From Burkholderiales bacterium (GTDB lineage: Bacteria > Pseudomonadota > Gammaproteobacteria > Burkholderiales > Burkholderiaceae_E), in NCBI GenBank assembly GCA_003577305.1, contig QEVL01000002.1:62001-126000 (forward strand): a DNA stretch of 64,000 nt. Reading direction: 5' to 3'. Within the stretch, counting starts at the first letter, position 1, and each line of letters opens with the position of its first letter. The translations under genes were made by a program, and so were the position numbers. Below are positions 1 through 8,464 of the stretch, in pieces. The notes below the pieces were generated by a model. That model was not told the DNA's origin, did not search any database, and saw only the letters and a list, made by a program, of their open reading frames with translations.

Positions 1-1
1 C

Positions 2-577
2 GTTCCCGCTCAGTTCAGCGAGCTGGAGGTGATGCCGAAGGAGCGCGAGCTGATCGAAATCTGCCGGCAGGAGAAGGCAGCGGGTCGCAAGACCCTGGTC
101 TACAGCGTCTACACCGGCACGCGCGATACCACGTCGCGTTTGAAGGTGCTGCTGGAGCAGGAAGGCCTCAAGGTCGCGGTGTTGCGCGCAAGCGTGGATG
201 CCGCACGACGCGAGGACTGGATCGCCGAGCAGATTGATCGCGGCATCGACGTGCTCGTCACGAACCCGGAGCTGGTCAAGACGGGGCTCGACCTGTTGGA
301 GTTCCCCACGATCGTCTTCATGCAAAGCGGCTACAACGTGTATTCGTTGCAGCAGGCGGCGCGCCGGTCGTGGCGCATCGGGCAGAAGCAGCCGGTGCGC
401 GTGATCTACCTGGGCTACGCCGACTCCTCGCAGATGACCTGCCTGGGGCTGATGGCCCGCAAGATCATGGTGTCGCAGAGCACATCGGGAGACGTGCCCG
501 AATCCGGGCTCGATGTCCTGAACCAGGACGGCGATTCCGTCGAGGTAGCGCTGGCGCGTCAACTCGTCGTCGCCTGA
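2..577 (+). CDS. Helicase C-terminal part (SNF2/DEAD-like), 5' truncated by window
   Basis: The reading frame is open from the first base of the window, so only the C-terminal 191 or so residues are present. The visible part matches the second RecA-like lobe of a superfamily 2 helicase of the SNF2 kind. It has a 'KTLVYSVYTGTRD' strand, 'DVLVTNPELVKTGLDL' (motif V region) and 'QAARRSWRIGQKQPVRV', the classic motif VI with the arginine finger and the 'R-IGQ' signature. It probably remodels or unwinds DNA as an ICE accessory gene. It ends just before a strong terminator, so it is the last gene of an upstream unit. Specific role unknown. Confidence 0.8.
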   Translation, partial: VPAQFSELEVMPKERELIEICRQEKAAGRKTLVYSVYTGTRDTTSRLKVLLEQEGLKVAVLRASVDAARREDWIAEQIDRGIDVLVTNPELVKTGLDLLEFPTIVFMQSGYNVYSLQQAARRSWRIGQKQPVRVIYLGYADSSQMTCLGLMARKIMVSQSTSGDVPESGLDVLNQDGDSVEVALARQLVVA

Positions 578-590
578 CCCACGTGCTCAT

Positions 591-627
591 GCCGGCGGCC
601 CCACCAGGCCGCCGGCTTCTTTTCTTT
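591..627 (+). terminator. Rho-independent terminator after helicase gene
   Basis: A perfect 10-bp stem (GCCGGCGGCC at 591-600 pairing with GGCCGCCGGC at 607-616) with a six-base loop is followed by TTCTTTTCTTT. It lies 14 bp after the helicase stop codon. Confidence 0.85.
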
Positions 628-671
628 CCCCTCATTCATTCAACGCCTCTGCGGAGGCCAGGAGTCATCTC

Positions 672-1112
672 ATGGACAACATGCATATCGCGGTCGCGTG
701 CCGCAATGCTTCGGGCATGCCCGACGTTCCCGTCTTCACCGTGGCTGTCACGCCGCGGGACATCGAAGAAGGCACCCACTACGACAAGGCCATCGCACTG
801 GCCGAAGACGCCCGCTACGAAGGCCCCTTCGTCTGCTTCGACGCCGAGGAAGCCGGCCCCATTCTGGTCGCGGCAAGGGCGCTGGACCTGATTCCCCAAG
901 TGGTCGTGATCGACATGACCGATGGGGCCGTGCAATCGGTGCGCTGCGACGCGGGCGAGATCAAGGTGATCTGCTACGACGAAAACGACACCGAAGAAAC
1001 GTCCGCTGCCATGGCCGACCGTCCCTTGGGCGAAGGCGGCCAGCTCGTGCGGTGCTGGGCTCACGTCCAGACCGCCGATGTCGACCCAGGTTTGACCAAA
1101 GTCCGAGGCTGA
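672..1112 (+). CDS. Conserved ICE protein of unknown function (146 aa)
   Basis: I do not recognise a domain. The protein is acidic, cytoplasmic-looking and without membrane segments. It contains repeated short alpha/beta-like stretches ('GPFVCFDAEEAGPILVAARAL', 'VVVIDMTDGAVQSVRCD') and a cluster of acidic residues ('CYDENDTEETS'). An AGGAG-like site lies about 9 bases before the ATG. It stands alone between two rho-independent terminators (591-627 and 1130-1154), so it is a single-gene transcription unit. Its place between the helicase and the pilL-like gene suggests an ICE housekeeping gene. Function not assigned. Confidence 0.7.
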   Translation: MDNMHIAVACRNASGMPDVPVFTVAVTPRDIEEGTHYDKAIALAEDARYEGPFVCFDAEEAGPILVAARALDLIPQVVVIDMTDGAVQSVRCDAGEIKVICYDENDTEETSAAMADRPLGEGGQLVRCWAHVQTADVDPGLTKVRG

Positions 1113-1129
1113 ACCGTCCTCGATCTTCA

Positions 1130-1154
1130 ACGGCCCTCCGGGGCCGTTTCTTTT
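1130..1154 (+). terminator. Rho-independent terminator
   Basis: The stem ACGGCCC/GGGCCGT (1130-1136 with 1141-1147) has a TCCG loop and is followed by TTCTTTT. It is 18 bp after the stop of the 146-aa gene and isolates the transfer operon that starts at 1274. Confidence 0.85.
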
Positions 1155-1273
1155 GGCACGACATGCGCAGCGGTCGACGCCGGTAATCGGTCGGCTTCCA
1201 GTTCCCTTTGTTTGCTGCCGCCGAGCGACGACGCGGCGAAGGTGGCGGCTCCACGTTTCGGGGAGCCGATCCA

Positions 1274-1879
1274 ATGCGACTGTCCGCAAGTTTCCTCCGC
1301 CACCTGGCCGCGCCTGCGGCGATGGCTGGCGCCGTCTTCGTCGCGGGCTGCGCGACGAAGACCCCGCCACCGCCACCGGACCCGACGCCGACGTCGACAA
1401 CCTCGATCGGCAATCCCGGCATGGCCGCCGAACAGGCGACGAGCACCGGGTTGCCGGTCGGCTTCGTTCCAATCGCCCGCTATGGCCGCTACACGCTGGT
1501 TGAGCTGGTGCCACAGCCAGCTCAGCGCGACCTGATGGGCCAAGTCGTCGAGGTGGCGATTCCGGCCGGCTTCGATGCGAACGTGGGCGATGCCTTGCGG
1601 CACATTCTGCTGCGCACGGGCTATCGCCTCTGCGATACGGCCGAAGCCGCCCCCCTGTACGCGCTCCCGCTGCCCGCGGCGCATTTGCGTCTCGGACCGT
1701 TGCCGCTGCGCGATGCGCTGCTGGCGCTGGCTGGGCCGGCCTGGGAACTCTCCATCGACGACGGCACGCGCCAGGTGTGCTTCGCACGCCATCGGGCTTC
1801 AGCGGCAGCGGCGCAGGCCGCCATCTCGGCTGCGCCCGATCAGGCTCCACGCACCGAACCCCAGGAGATTCAGCCATGA
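1274..1879 (+). CDS. pilL: PilL-like conjugative pilus lipoprotein (TIGR03748 type)
   Basis: This is the first gene of the transfer block. The frame is open further upstream, but I chose the ATG at 1274. It has GGGGAG 8 bases before it and gives a clean lipoprotein signal: a hydrophobic stretch followed by lipobox V-A-G-C with Cys26. A proline-rich linker (PPPPPDPTPT) follows, then the PilL N-terminal-type region 'FVPIARYGRYTLVEL' and 'DALRHILLRTGYRL', typical of the ICE PilL N-terminal domain. At 201 aa it is the N-terminal-only version. It is probably an outer-membrane-anchored part of the type IV-like or mating pilus system. The stop codon overlaps the next start (ATGA), so translation is coupled. 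Confidence 0.8.
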   Translation: MRLSASFLRHLAAPAAMAGAVFVAGCATKTPPPPPDPTPTSTTSIGNPGMAAEQATSTGLPVGFVPIARYGRYTLVELVPQPAQRDLMGQVVEVAIPAGFDANVGDALRHILLRTGYRLCDTAEAAPLYALPLPAAHLRLGPLPLRDALLALAGPAWELSIDDGTRQVCFARHRASAAAAQAAISAAPDQAPRTEPQEIQP

Positions 1880-2520
1880 CGTTCCCGCAGATGCCATCTA
1901 CCGGCGAAGGCCGCACCCGCTGGACCAAGATCGCCGCCGGCGTGTGGCTGGCACTGGTCAGCGTGCTCGCCATCGTCAACAGCGTGGCGCTGTCGCGCCC
2001 GGCCGAGCAGGACCCCTCCTCGGCGCAGGACGCCCACGTGCAGGCCCTGGTCTCGCGAGTGGGCAACCTGGAACGGCAGGCCGAAGCTGCCGGACGCCAG
2101 CCCAAGGCGATCGCCCAAGCGGACTTCGAGGCCGCGCGCAATGCGCTGGATGTGCGGCTCGCGCAACTCGAACAGGCACAGGCGGCGCAGACGCCGACCG
2201 GCGATCTCGATGCCTTGCGCTCTCGCGTCAGCGAGATCGAGAGCCGCCTGAAGAAGGCCGCTGCGCCGACCACGGCACCGCGTCGCACGGCCGAGCCGGT
2301 GCCGCCGAAGGTGTCCGAGCCGCCATTCAAGGTGATCGGTGTCGAACTGCGCGGCGGCCAACGCTTCCTGTCGGTGTCCGCACCCAATGCGTCGTCGGTT
2401 CTCGACGTGTGGCTGGTGCGCGAAGGCGATACGGTCGGCGCCTGGCATCTGCAGGCCATCGAAGCGCGCGCCGCCGTCTTCCGTATGGACGGCCAGACGC
2501 AGCGCATCGCGCTGCCGTAG
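1876..2520 (+). CDS. ICE inner-membrane protein with coiled coil
   Basis: The 214-aa protein starts at the ATG overlapping the pilL stop, with AGGAG at 1863-1867. One transmembrane helix at about residues 17-36 ('VWLALVSVLAIVNSVALS') is followed by a charged heptad-like region (about 50-130). The C-terminal globular part ('FKVIGVELRGGQRFLSVSAPNASSVLDVWLVREGDTVGAW') resembles the periplasmic domains of pilus-assembly proteins. It lies between pilL and TIGR03759 in the conserved order of this ICE family, so it is likely a mating-pore or pilus accessory protein. No named family is certain. Confidence 0.7.
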   Translation: MTFPQMPSTGEGRTRWTKIAAGVWLALVSVLAIVNSVALSRPAEQDPSSAQDAHVQALVSRVGNLERQAEAAGRQPKAIAQADFEAARNALDVRLAQLEQAQAAQTPTGDLDALRSRVSEIESRLKKAAAPTTAPRRTAEPVPPKVSEPPFKVIGVELRGGQRFLSVSAPNASSVLDVWLVREGDTVGAWHLQAIEARAAVFRMDGQTQRIALP

Positions 2521-2529
2521 GAGCGCGCC

Positions 2530-3261
2530 ATGACGCCCGGCATCGCGTCAATGATCGGCCTCGCCCTGGCGCTCGCCGCCGTCGCCACCGAGGCGTCCGC
2601 GCAGGCTGCGCCGGTGGCGACTTCCCGCGTGACGCCGAGCCAGGTGCAGGCGAGCACCGACGCTGCGCTTGAAGAACGCCTGGCGAAGGATTGGGGCCTG
2701 CGTGCCGACGAATGGGCGCGCTACCGGCAGGTGATGCAGGGGCCGCTGGGCATCTACTCGCCGAACCTCGATCCGCTCACGGCGCTGGGCATCGAAGCCC
2801 GAAGCGACGAGGAGCGCAGGCGCTATGCGGAGCTGCAAGTGCAGGCCGAATCCAAGCGCGTGGGCAAGACGTTGGCCTACCAGCGTGCCTACGACGCTGC
2901 ATGGCAGCGCCTGTTTCCCGGCCAGCAGCGCGTAAGCCTACCCGGCGCGCAGGCACCGGGCGCGGGCAACAAGGGCTCGGGCCGGTTGGCCGTCTTCGTC
3001 AAGGCCGACTGCGCACCCTGCGACCAGCGTGTGCGCCAGTTGCAGGCAGCCGGCTCCGCCTTCGACCTCTACATGGTCGGCAGTCGGCAGGACGATGCAC
3101 GCATTCGCCAGTGGGCGACGCAGGCCGGCATCGACCCGGCCCGGGTGCGCGCGCGCACGATCACGCTCAACCACGACGCCGGGCGCTGGCTGTCCCTCGG
3201 CTTGCCGGGCGAACTGCCCGCCGTGGCGCGCGAGGTGAACGGCCAATGGCAGCGGCAATAG
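2530..3261 (+). CDS. ICE protein TIGR03759 (PFL_4693 family), periplasmic thioredoxin-like
   Basis: The 243-aa protein has a cleavable signal (about residues 1-25, ending ASA-Q). The helical middle part contains 'WGLRADEWARYRQVMQGPLGIYSPNLDPLTALGIEA', the hallmark of TIGR03759. The C-terminal half looks thioredoxin-like, with a C-A-P-C motif at residues 161-164 ('VFVKADCAPCDQRV'). This suggests a periplasmic redox or disulfide-handling role during assembly of the conjugation machine; that role is inferred. It is co-transcribed with its neighbours and overlaps the next start by 16 bp. Confidence 0.85.
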   Translation: MTPGIASMIGLALALAAVATEASAQAAPVATSRVTPSQVQASTDAALEERLAKDWGLRADEWARYRQVMQGPLGIYSPNLDPLTALGIEARSDEERRRYAELQVQAESKRVGKTLAYQRAYDAAWQRLFPGQQRVSLPGAQAPGAGNKGSGRLAVFVKADCAPCDQRVRQLQAAGSAFDLYMVGSRQDDARIRQWATQAGIDPARVRARTITLNHDAGRWLSLGLPGELPAVAREVNGQWQRQ

Positions 3262-3833
3262 CCACGTCGTGGCCAGCGCGCGCCGCACTGGTCATTTGCT
3301 TGTGGGCGTGCGCTGCGGTCTCGATGGCGCAGGAAGTGCCGCCACCGGCCTACCAACTGGCCGCGCAGCAGGCCGGCGTGCCGTCGCCGGTGCTCTACGC
3401 CGTGGCGCTGCAGGAGAGCGGCGCCAAGCTGCACGGGCGCCTCGTCCCCTGGCCCTGGACACTGAACGTCGCCGGCCGGGCGGAGCGTTATGCCACGCGG
3501 GCGGAGGCCTGCACTGCCATTCGCCGGGCGCTCGCCCGCGCGCCGGCCCATCGCGTGGACATCGGCCTGGGGCAGGTGAACCTGGGCTACCACGCGCACC
3601 GCTACGACCAGCCCTGCGACCTGCTGGACCCGTACCGCAACCTCGCCGTCGCCGCGGAAATCCTCAAGGAACAGCACACCCCCGGCGAGGACTGGTTGGT
3701 CGCCATCGGCCACTACCACCGACCCGCTGGCGGCGAGCCGGCCGCCCGTTACCGCCGCAGCGTCCACCAGCATCTCGCGCGCGTGCTCGGGCCGGACTCC
3801 TCCCTGACCTCCACCCGGAGCCGCACGCCATGA
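3246..3833 (+). CDS. Lytic transglycosylase of the conjugation system
   Basis: The 195-aa protein belongs to the SLT/VirB1-like group, which opens the peptidoglycan locally for the mating channel. The ATG at 3246, inside the end of the previous gene, gives a full signal peptide (hydrophobic core 'ALVICLWACAAVSMA', cleavage before QEVPP). The catalytic motif 'YAVALQESG' places the likely catalytic glutamate at residue 57. 'RVDIGLGQVNLGY' and 'YRNLAVAAEILK' are the usual SLT core motifs. It sits between TIGR03759 and TIGR03765, exactly as in the ICE family. Confidence 0.9.
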   Translation: MAAAIATSWPARAALVICLWACAAVSMAQEVPPPAYQLAAQQAGVPSPVLYAVALQESGAKLHGRLVPWPWTLNVAGRAERYATRAEACTAIRRALARAPAHRVDIGLGQVNLGYHAHRYDQPCDLLDPYRNLAVAAEILKEQHTPGEDWLVAIGHYHRPAGGEPAARYRRSVHQHLARVLGPDSSLTSTRSRTP

Positions 3834-4390
3834 ACCGCATCCCGCTTGCCCTTGCCGCCTGGCTGGGCGTTGCGACCGCCGTTGCGCAACCCGCCGCGGC
3901 GCCGAATCGCCCCGTGAGCAACCAACCGCTGATCGTCGTCGAGGACCGCGGCGGCGTGTCGGCGCTGCCGTACTACCAAGCGCTGAATCCGCAGGTTGCC
4001 GGCCCGGCGCAACCGCCTCTCAACTCGCCTCCGCCGCCGCGCGTGGGCAGTGCCGCCGGCGCGGAAGCCGCCATGCTGCCGGTGCGCTCGGCGCGGCTGA
4101 CGCCGGGCGACGAACCGCGCCGCGTGATCCGCGCGCCGGGCCTGACGCCGCTGTTCCTGGTCGGCGACGACGACCGCTCGCGCGCCTGGCTGCGGCAGCG
4201 GCGCGCGGCGCTGACGGAGTTGCGCGCCGTGGGCATGGTGGTCAACGTGGCCACGCCCGAGGCGCTGGCCGCGCTGCGCAAGCTCGTTCCCGGCATCACC
4301 CTCGCGCCGGCCTCCGGCGACGATGTGGCGCAGCGGCTGGGCGTTCGGCACTACCCGGTGCTGATCACCGCCACAGGCATCGAGCCGTGA
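3830..4390 (+). CDS. ICE protein TIGR03765 (PFL_4695 family)
   Basis: The 186-aa exported protein starts at the ATG overlapping the previous stop (ATGA). The signal peptide is 'MNRIPLALAAWLGVATAVAQ'. The mature part begins with 'LIVVEDRGGVSALPYYQAL' and then a proline-rich stretch. The C-terminal domain ('TPLFLVGDDDRSRAWLRQR' to 'VRHYPVLITATGIEP') is the conserved PFL_4695 core, reminiscent of TrbC_Ftype-like pilus assembly domains. It is probably a periplasmic component of the type IV secretion or pilus machine. It lies directly before traD in the conserved order. Confidence 0.85.
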   Translation: MNRIPLALAAWLGVATAVAQPAAAPNRPVSNQPLIVVEDRGGVSALPYYQALNPQVAGPAQPPLNSPPPPRVGSAAGAEAAMLPVRSARLTPGDEPRRVIRAPGLTPLFLVGDDDRSRAWLRQRRAALTELRAVGMVVNVATPEALAALRKLVPGITLAPASGDDVAQRLGVRHYPVLITATGIEP

Positions 4391-4416
4391 TCGGGTAGCC
4401 CGGTGAAGCGCCCGCC

Positions 4417-6576
4417 ATGGCCCAGTCCCAAACCGTCGAGGTGCTGCTGCGGCCAGCGGTGGAGCTATACACCGTCGCGGTCTGTGCGGGCGCCGCGCTT
4501 CTGTGCCTGGTGGCCCCGTGGTCGCTCGCGCTGAGTCCAATCCTCGGCATCGGCAGTGCACTCGCGTTCCTGACTTTCGGCGCCATCCGCTGGTGGGACG
4601 CCTGGGCCATCCTGCGCTACCGCCGCAACATCCGGCGCCTGCCGCGCTACGTAATGACGAGCCGCGACGTGCCGGTCAGCCAGCAGCGGCTCTTCGTCGG
4701 CAGAGGCTTCCGCTGGGACCAGCGTCACACGCACCGGCTGATGCAGACCTACAGGCCCGAGTTCGGCCGCTACGTCGAGCCGACCCTGAGCTACCGGGCA
4801 GCGCGACGCATGGAAGAGCGGCTGGAGTTCGCGCCATACCCGCTGTCCAGGCTGGCGAACGCGCTCGCCTGGGATAGCCCGCTCAACCCGGTGCGGCCGT
4901 TGCCGCCGGTGGGCGGCTTGCCCCGGCTGCATGGCATCGAGCCGCACGAGGTCGACGTGACCCTGCCGCTCGGTGAGCGAGTCGGCCACTCGCTGGTGCT
5001 GGGCACGACGCGCGTGGGCAAGACGCGCCTGGCCGAGCTGTTCATCACGCAGGACATCCGGCGCAAAGTGGGCGGGCAGCACGAGGTCGTGATCGTCTTC
5101 GACCCGAAGGGCGATGCGGACTTGCTCAAACGCATGTACGTGGAGGCCAAGCGTGCCGGCCGCGAAGGCGAGTTCTACGTCTTCCACCTGGGCTGGCCGG
5201 ACATATCGGCCCGCTACAACGCAGTGGGTCGCTTCGGTCGCATCTCGGAAGTCGCCACGCGCATCGCAGGCCAGCTCTCGGGCGAGGGCAACAGCGCCGC
5301 GTTCCGCGAGTTCGCCTGGCGCTTCGTCAACATCATCGCGCGTGCGTTGGTCGAGCTGGGACAGCGCCCCGACTACCTGCTGATCCAGCGCCACGTCATC
5401 AACATCGATGCTCTCTTTATCGAATACGCGCAGCACTTCTTCGCCAAGAACGAGCCGAAGGCCTGGGACATCATCGTCCAGCTCGAAGCCAAGCTGAACG
5501 ACAAGAACATCCCGCGCAACATGATCGGGCGCGAGAAGCGCGTCGTGGCGCTGGAACAGTACCTCTCGCAGGTGCGCATCTACGACCCGGTGCTCGACGG
5601 GCTGAGGTCGGCAGTGAGGTACGACCGCACGTACTTCGACAAGATCGTCGCGAGCCTGCTGCCTCTGCTGGAGAAGCTGACCACCGGCAAGATCGCCCAA
5701 CTGCTCGCGCCGAACTATTCCGACCTGAGCGACCCAAGGCCGATCTTCGATTGGATGCAGGTCATCAGGAAGCGAGCCATTGTCTATGTCGGACTCGATG
5801 CCCTGTCGGACGCGGAGGTCGCTGCCGCGGTCGGCAACTCGATGTTCAGCGATCTCGTGTCAGTGGCCGGGCACATCTACAAGTTCGGCATCGACGACGG
5901 CTTGCCGGGCGCATCGGCAGGCACCAAGGTGCCGATCAACGTGCATGCCGACGAGTTCAATGAACTCATGGGAGACGAATTCGTGCCGATGGTCAACAAG
6001 GGCGGCGGTGCCGGCGTCCAGGTGACGGCCTACACGCAGACCTTGAGCGACATTGAAGCCCGCATCGGCAGCCGCGCGAAGGCGGGCCAGGTCATCGGGA
6101 ACTTCAACTCCCTGTTCATGCTACGCGTGCGCGAGACCGCCACCGCCGAACTGCTCACGCGGCAACTGCCCAAGGTCGAGGTCTATGCCACCTCGCTGAT
6201 GAGCGGCGCGACCGACAGCTCGGACCCGACCGGCAACACCGCCTTCACCTCCAACACGCAGGACCGCATCAGCAGCAACAGCGTGCCGCTGATCGAACCC
6301 GCGCACGTCGTCGCCTTGCCCAAGGGACAGTGCTTCGCGCTGCTCGAAGGCGGCAACCTGTGGAAGGTGCGCATGCCGCTGCCGGCCCCGGACCCCGACG
6401 AATTGATGCCCAAGGATTTGCAGGAGCTGGCCGGCTACATGCGGCAGCACTACGTCGAGGCCGGCGACTGGTGGGAGAACCAAGGCTTGTCAGGGCTGCA
6501 AGACAGCGCACTGCCCGCCGACCTGGTGGACGACTTCAAGCAGATGGCGGCCACCGCTGAGGACGCCGCGGCATGA
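4417..6576 (+). CDS. traD: Conjugative coupling protein TraD (VirD4-like ATPase)
   Basis: This 719-aa inner-membrane ATPase brings the relaxase-DNA complex to the type IV secretion channel. Two membrane segments near the N-terminus (about 15-60) are followed by the P-loop 'GTTRVGKT' at about residues 196-203 and a Walker B-like 'VVIVFDPKGD' near 227. 'NVHADEFNELMGDEF' and 'AYTQTLSDIEARIG' are typical of the TraD/TraG family of SXT/TOL/ICEclc elements (TIGR03754-like). Full length for the group. The next gene starts inside its stop codon. Confidence 0.95.
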   Translation: MAQSQTVEVLLRPAVELYTVAVCAGAALLCLVAPWSLALSPILGIGSALAFLTFGAIRWWDAWAILRYRRNIRRLPRYVMTSRDVPVSQQRLFVGRGFRWDQRHTHRLMQTYRPEFGRYVEPTLSYRAARRMEERLEFAPYPLSRLANALAWDSPLNPVRPLPPVGGLPRLHGIEPHEVDVTLPLGERVGHSLVLGTTRVGKTRLAELFITQDIRRKVGGQHEVVIVFDPKGDADLLKRMYVEAKRAGREGEFYVFHLGWPDISARYNAVGRFGRISEVATRIAGQLSGEGNSAAFREFAWRFVNIIARALVELGQRPDYLLIQRHVINIDALFIEYAQHFFAKNEPKAWDIIVQLEAKLNDKNIPRNMIGREKRVVALEQYLSQVRIYDPVLDGLRSAVRYDRTYFDKIVASLLPLLEKLTTGKIAQLLAPNYSDLSDPRPIFDWMQVIRKRAIVYVGLDALSDAEVAAAVGNSMFSDLVSVAGHIYKFGIDDGLPGASAGTKVPINVHADEFNELMGDEFVPMVNKGGGAGVQVTAYTQTLSDIEARIGSRAKAGQVIGNFNSLFMLRVRETATAELLTRQLPKVEVYATSLMSGATDSSDPTGNTAFTSNTQDRISSNSVPLIEPAHVVALPKGQCFALLEGGNLWKVRMPLPAPDPDELMPKDLQELAGYMRQHYVEAGDWWENQGLSGLQDSALPADLVDDFKQMAATAEDAAA

Positions 6577-7322
6577 GCGATCCCGCCGTCGCGGCGCAGC
6601 GCCAGCAGGTCCGGCAGCAAGGCGCGATCGCCAGCGTGGTCACGCTGCCGATTCGCTTCTTCGGCGTCTTGTGCGGGTCTCTCCTGCTGTGCATCGTGAT
6701 CGAGTGCGTCGGCATGCACTTCTTCTGGCCCGACGACGGCTGGCGCCACGCGCAGGGCATGCTCAACGACGAGCTGGTGCACATCTCGGACTACTTCACG
6801 CGCAGCGTGGTCGTGCAGGAGCCGGGACGCAGTGCGCGCATGCTGATCGAAGGCGCCTACGACTGGCTGTTCGTCAAGAGCGGGTTGCTCGACTGGATGC
6901 GCGAAGCCGCCGCGCAGTCCCGCGCCGGCGCGAGCCGCCAGGCGCACGACTTCCGCTACTACCTGGGCCAGGTCTACGTGCATCTGGAGAGCTACCTGAT
7001 CGCCTCGGCATACACGGTGCTGGTCTTCCTCGTGCGGCTGCTGGTGCTGACACTGACCCTGCCATTGTTCCTGATGGCGGCCTTCGTCGGCCTGGTGGAT
7101 GGCCTGGTGCGCCGTGACGTGCGCCGCTTCGGCGCCGGCCGTGAGTCGGGCTTCGTCTACCACCGCGCCAGGGCGGCTCTGATGCCCCTGGCGGTGCTGC
7201 CCTGGGTCACGTACCTCGCGCTGCCGGTGAGCGTCCATCCGCTGCTGATCCTGCTGCCGAGTGCGGCGTTGCTGGGCATCGCCGTGGACGTCGCAGCGAC
7301 GACGTTCAAGAAGTACCTGTAG
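6573..7322 (+). CDS. ICE membrane protein TIGR03747 (PFL_4697 family)
   Basis: The 249-aa integral membrane protein has about four hydrophobic segments (near residues 25-45, 140-165, 190-205 and 215-240). Conserved features are 'VELIASAYTVLVFLVRLLVLTLTLPLFLMAAFVGLVDGLVRRDVRRFG'-like stretches: a hydrophobic pair followed by 'GLVDGLVRRDVRRFGAGRESGFVYHRA', diagnostic for this family. The ATGA overlap with traD suggests coupled synthesis. Role in conjugation is inferred from conserved position only, possibly a partner of the coupling protein. Confidence 0.9.
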   Translation: MSDPAVAAQRQQVRQQGAIASVVTLPIRFFGVLCGSLLLCIVIECVGMHFFWPDDGWRHAQGMLNDELVHISDYFTRSVVVQEPGRSARMLIEGAYDWLFVKSGLLDWMREAAAQSRAGASRQAHDFRYYLGQVYVHLESYLIASAYTVLVFLVRLLVLTLTLPLFLMAAFVGLVDGLVRRDVRRFGAGRESGFVYHRARAALMPLAVLPWVTYLALPVSVHPLLILLPSAALLGIAVDVAATTFKKYL

Positions 7323-7429
7323 GAACGGGCGCCACGCGAAAGCGGTGGTGCTGCGGTTCCGATTGATTGCAGCGCCGACGCGCCCGCAATTTGAGCATCA
7401 GGCCTTCCGCATCACCGGAGAACGGCCCG

Positions 7430-7813
7430 ATGAGAACCGTCCGCAGTCTCACGCACGTCCTGCGCCTTGCCGGTGCCGCGCTGGTGTTCGCCGCTGCGGG
7501 GATTGCGCCGGCCGTCGCTGCCGATGCGCCGGACAACGCGGCCGAGCACGAAGTGCTTGCCGCCGTCGTGCGCCAGCTCGACCTGCTGGACCGGCTGGCC
7601 GAGCGCGCCGCGGCCGTCTCACCGCCCGAGCGCGCCCGCTACCACTTCGACCATAGCCGCCTGCGCGAGGACGTGAAGCGTATGCGCGCGGGCGTGCAGG
7701 ACTACCTCATTCCCCAGCGCGCTCAGCCGCGTGATCCGGTTCCACTCGCGGCCGACTACACGCGCGGCGGCGTCGCGGACGAGAAGGCCAACAAGGAGGC
7801 GCCGTCGCCATGA
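7430..7813 (+). CDS. RAQPRD family ICE protein
   Basis: A 127-aa exported protein. The ATG at 7430 gives a good signal peptide (…'ALVFAAAGIAPAVAA'). The mature part is a helical repeat ('HEVLAAVVRQLDLLDRLAERA') followed by the literal family signature R-A-Q-P-R-D within 'IPQRAQPRDPVP'. A 107-bp gap before it contains no other gene, so it may begin a new transcription or translation unit. The family is known from ICE transfer clusters (TIGR01690) with no biochemical function assigned. Confidence 0.92.
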   Translation: MRTVRSLTHVLRLAGAALVFAAAGIAPAVAADAPDNAAEHEVLAAVVRQLDLLDRLAERAAAVSPPERARYHFDHSRLREDVKRMRAGVQDYLIPQRAQPRDPVPLAADYTRGGVADEKANKEAPSP

Positions 7814-8049
7814 CGCCTTCCGCCGAACAAGTCGCCGCCTTCCAGGCCAACGGCGGCTTCACCCCCGCAGCCGTCTCCACCGTCGTGCTCGGTTTCGTCT
7901 TCGCCGTGCTGCTCCTGTGGGGCGTGTGGGCGATGCGAGCCGCTTACGTCGGCTGGGCCGAGCAGCGCCTGACCCAACGCCAGCTCCTCGGCGTCATCGT
8001 GCGCTTCGTCGCGATGTACCTGGTGCTGGGCTTCTTCCTGCTGTCCTGA
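7810..8049 (+). CDS. ICE membrane protein TIGR03758 (DUF3262)
   Basis: The 79-aa small membrane protein has a helix at about 25-45 ('VVLGFVFAVLLLWGVWAM') and a second at the C-terminus ('VRFVAMYLVLGFFLLS'). The size, the pair of helices and the position between RAQPRD and TIGR03745 match PFL_4701/DUF3262. It is translation-coupled to the preceding gene by an ATGA overlap. Probably a structural part of the inner-membrane mating complex. Confidence 0.9.
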   Translation: MTPSAEQVAAFQANGGFTPAAVSTVVLGFVFAVLLLWGVWAMRAAYVGWAEQRLTQRQLLGVIVRFVAMYLVLGFFLLS

Positions 8050-8071
8050 CCACCACGAAAGGGTGCATCCC

Positions 8072-8452
8072 ATGAACGCTTCGACTTCTCATCGCACTGC
8101 TGCGCGCACCGGGCACATCCCGCGCTCCGCAGCGGCTTTGCTTCCGCTCAGTTTCACGGCCATCCCGCTGTCTTCCTGGGCGGCTTTGCCGACCCTGGAA
8201 GACCCGTCGCGCGGCACCGGCAGCGGCATCATGCAAACGCTCCAGAACTACGGCTACGACATCGTTTTGCTGATCGCGTTGCTCGTGGTCGCCTCGATGT
8301 TCGTCGGCGTCTGCTACCACGCCTACACGCGCTACGCGGAAATCCACACCGGCCGCGCGACTTGGGGCCAGTTCGGCTTGACGGTAGCCGTGGGCGCGAT
8401 CCTGCTGGTCGTCGGCATCTGGCTGCTGACCAAGGCCACCGGCGTCCTGTAA
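8072..8452 (+). CDS. ICE membrane protein TIGR03745 (DUF2976), pilin-like
   Basis: The 126-aa protein has an exceptionally long N-terminal leader (to about residue 40, ending 'SSWAALP') followed by 'EDPSRGTGSGIMQTLQNYGYD' and two membrane helices (about 66-86 and 103-123). That layout is the one expected of VirB2/TraA-type pilins: long signal, then two hydrophobic helices with a short loop. PFL_4702/DUF2976 is the assigned family; the pilin role is inferred. I chose the ATG at 8072 over the GTG nine bases upstream because GAAAGGG at 8056-8062 is well spaced from it. Confidence 0.9.
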   Translation: MNASTSHRTAARTGHIPRSAAALLPLSFTAIPLSSWAALPTLEDPSRGTGSGIMQTLQNYGYDIVLLIALLVVASMFVGVCYHAYTRYAEIHTGRATWGQFGLTVAVGAILLVVGIWLLTKATGVL

Positions 8453-8464
8453 GGACCGGCAGCG

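Noticed and set aside
636-2657. A 673-codon minus-strand frame across the start of the ICE transfer block
   Set aside because: Low-complexity Arg/Ala/Ser translation, opposite the 146-aa gene, pilL and the following genes, crossing a terminator. A shadow frame.
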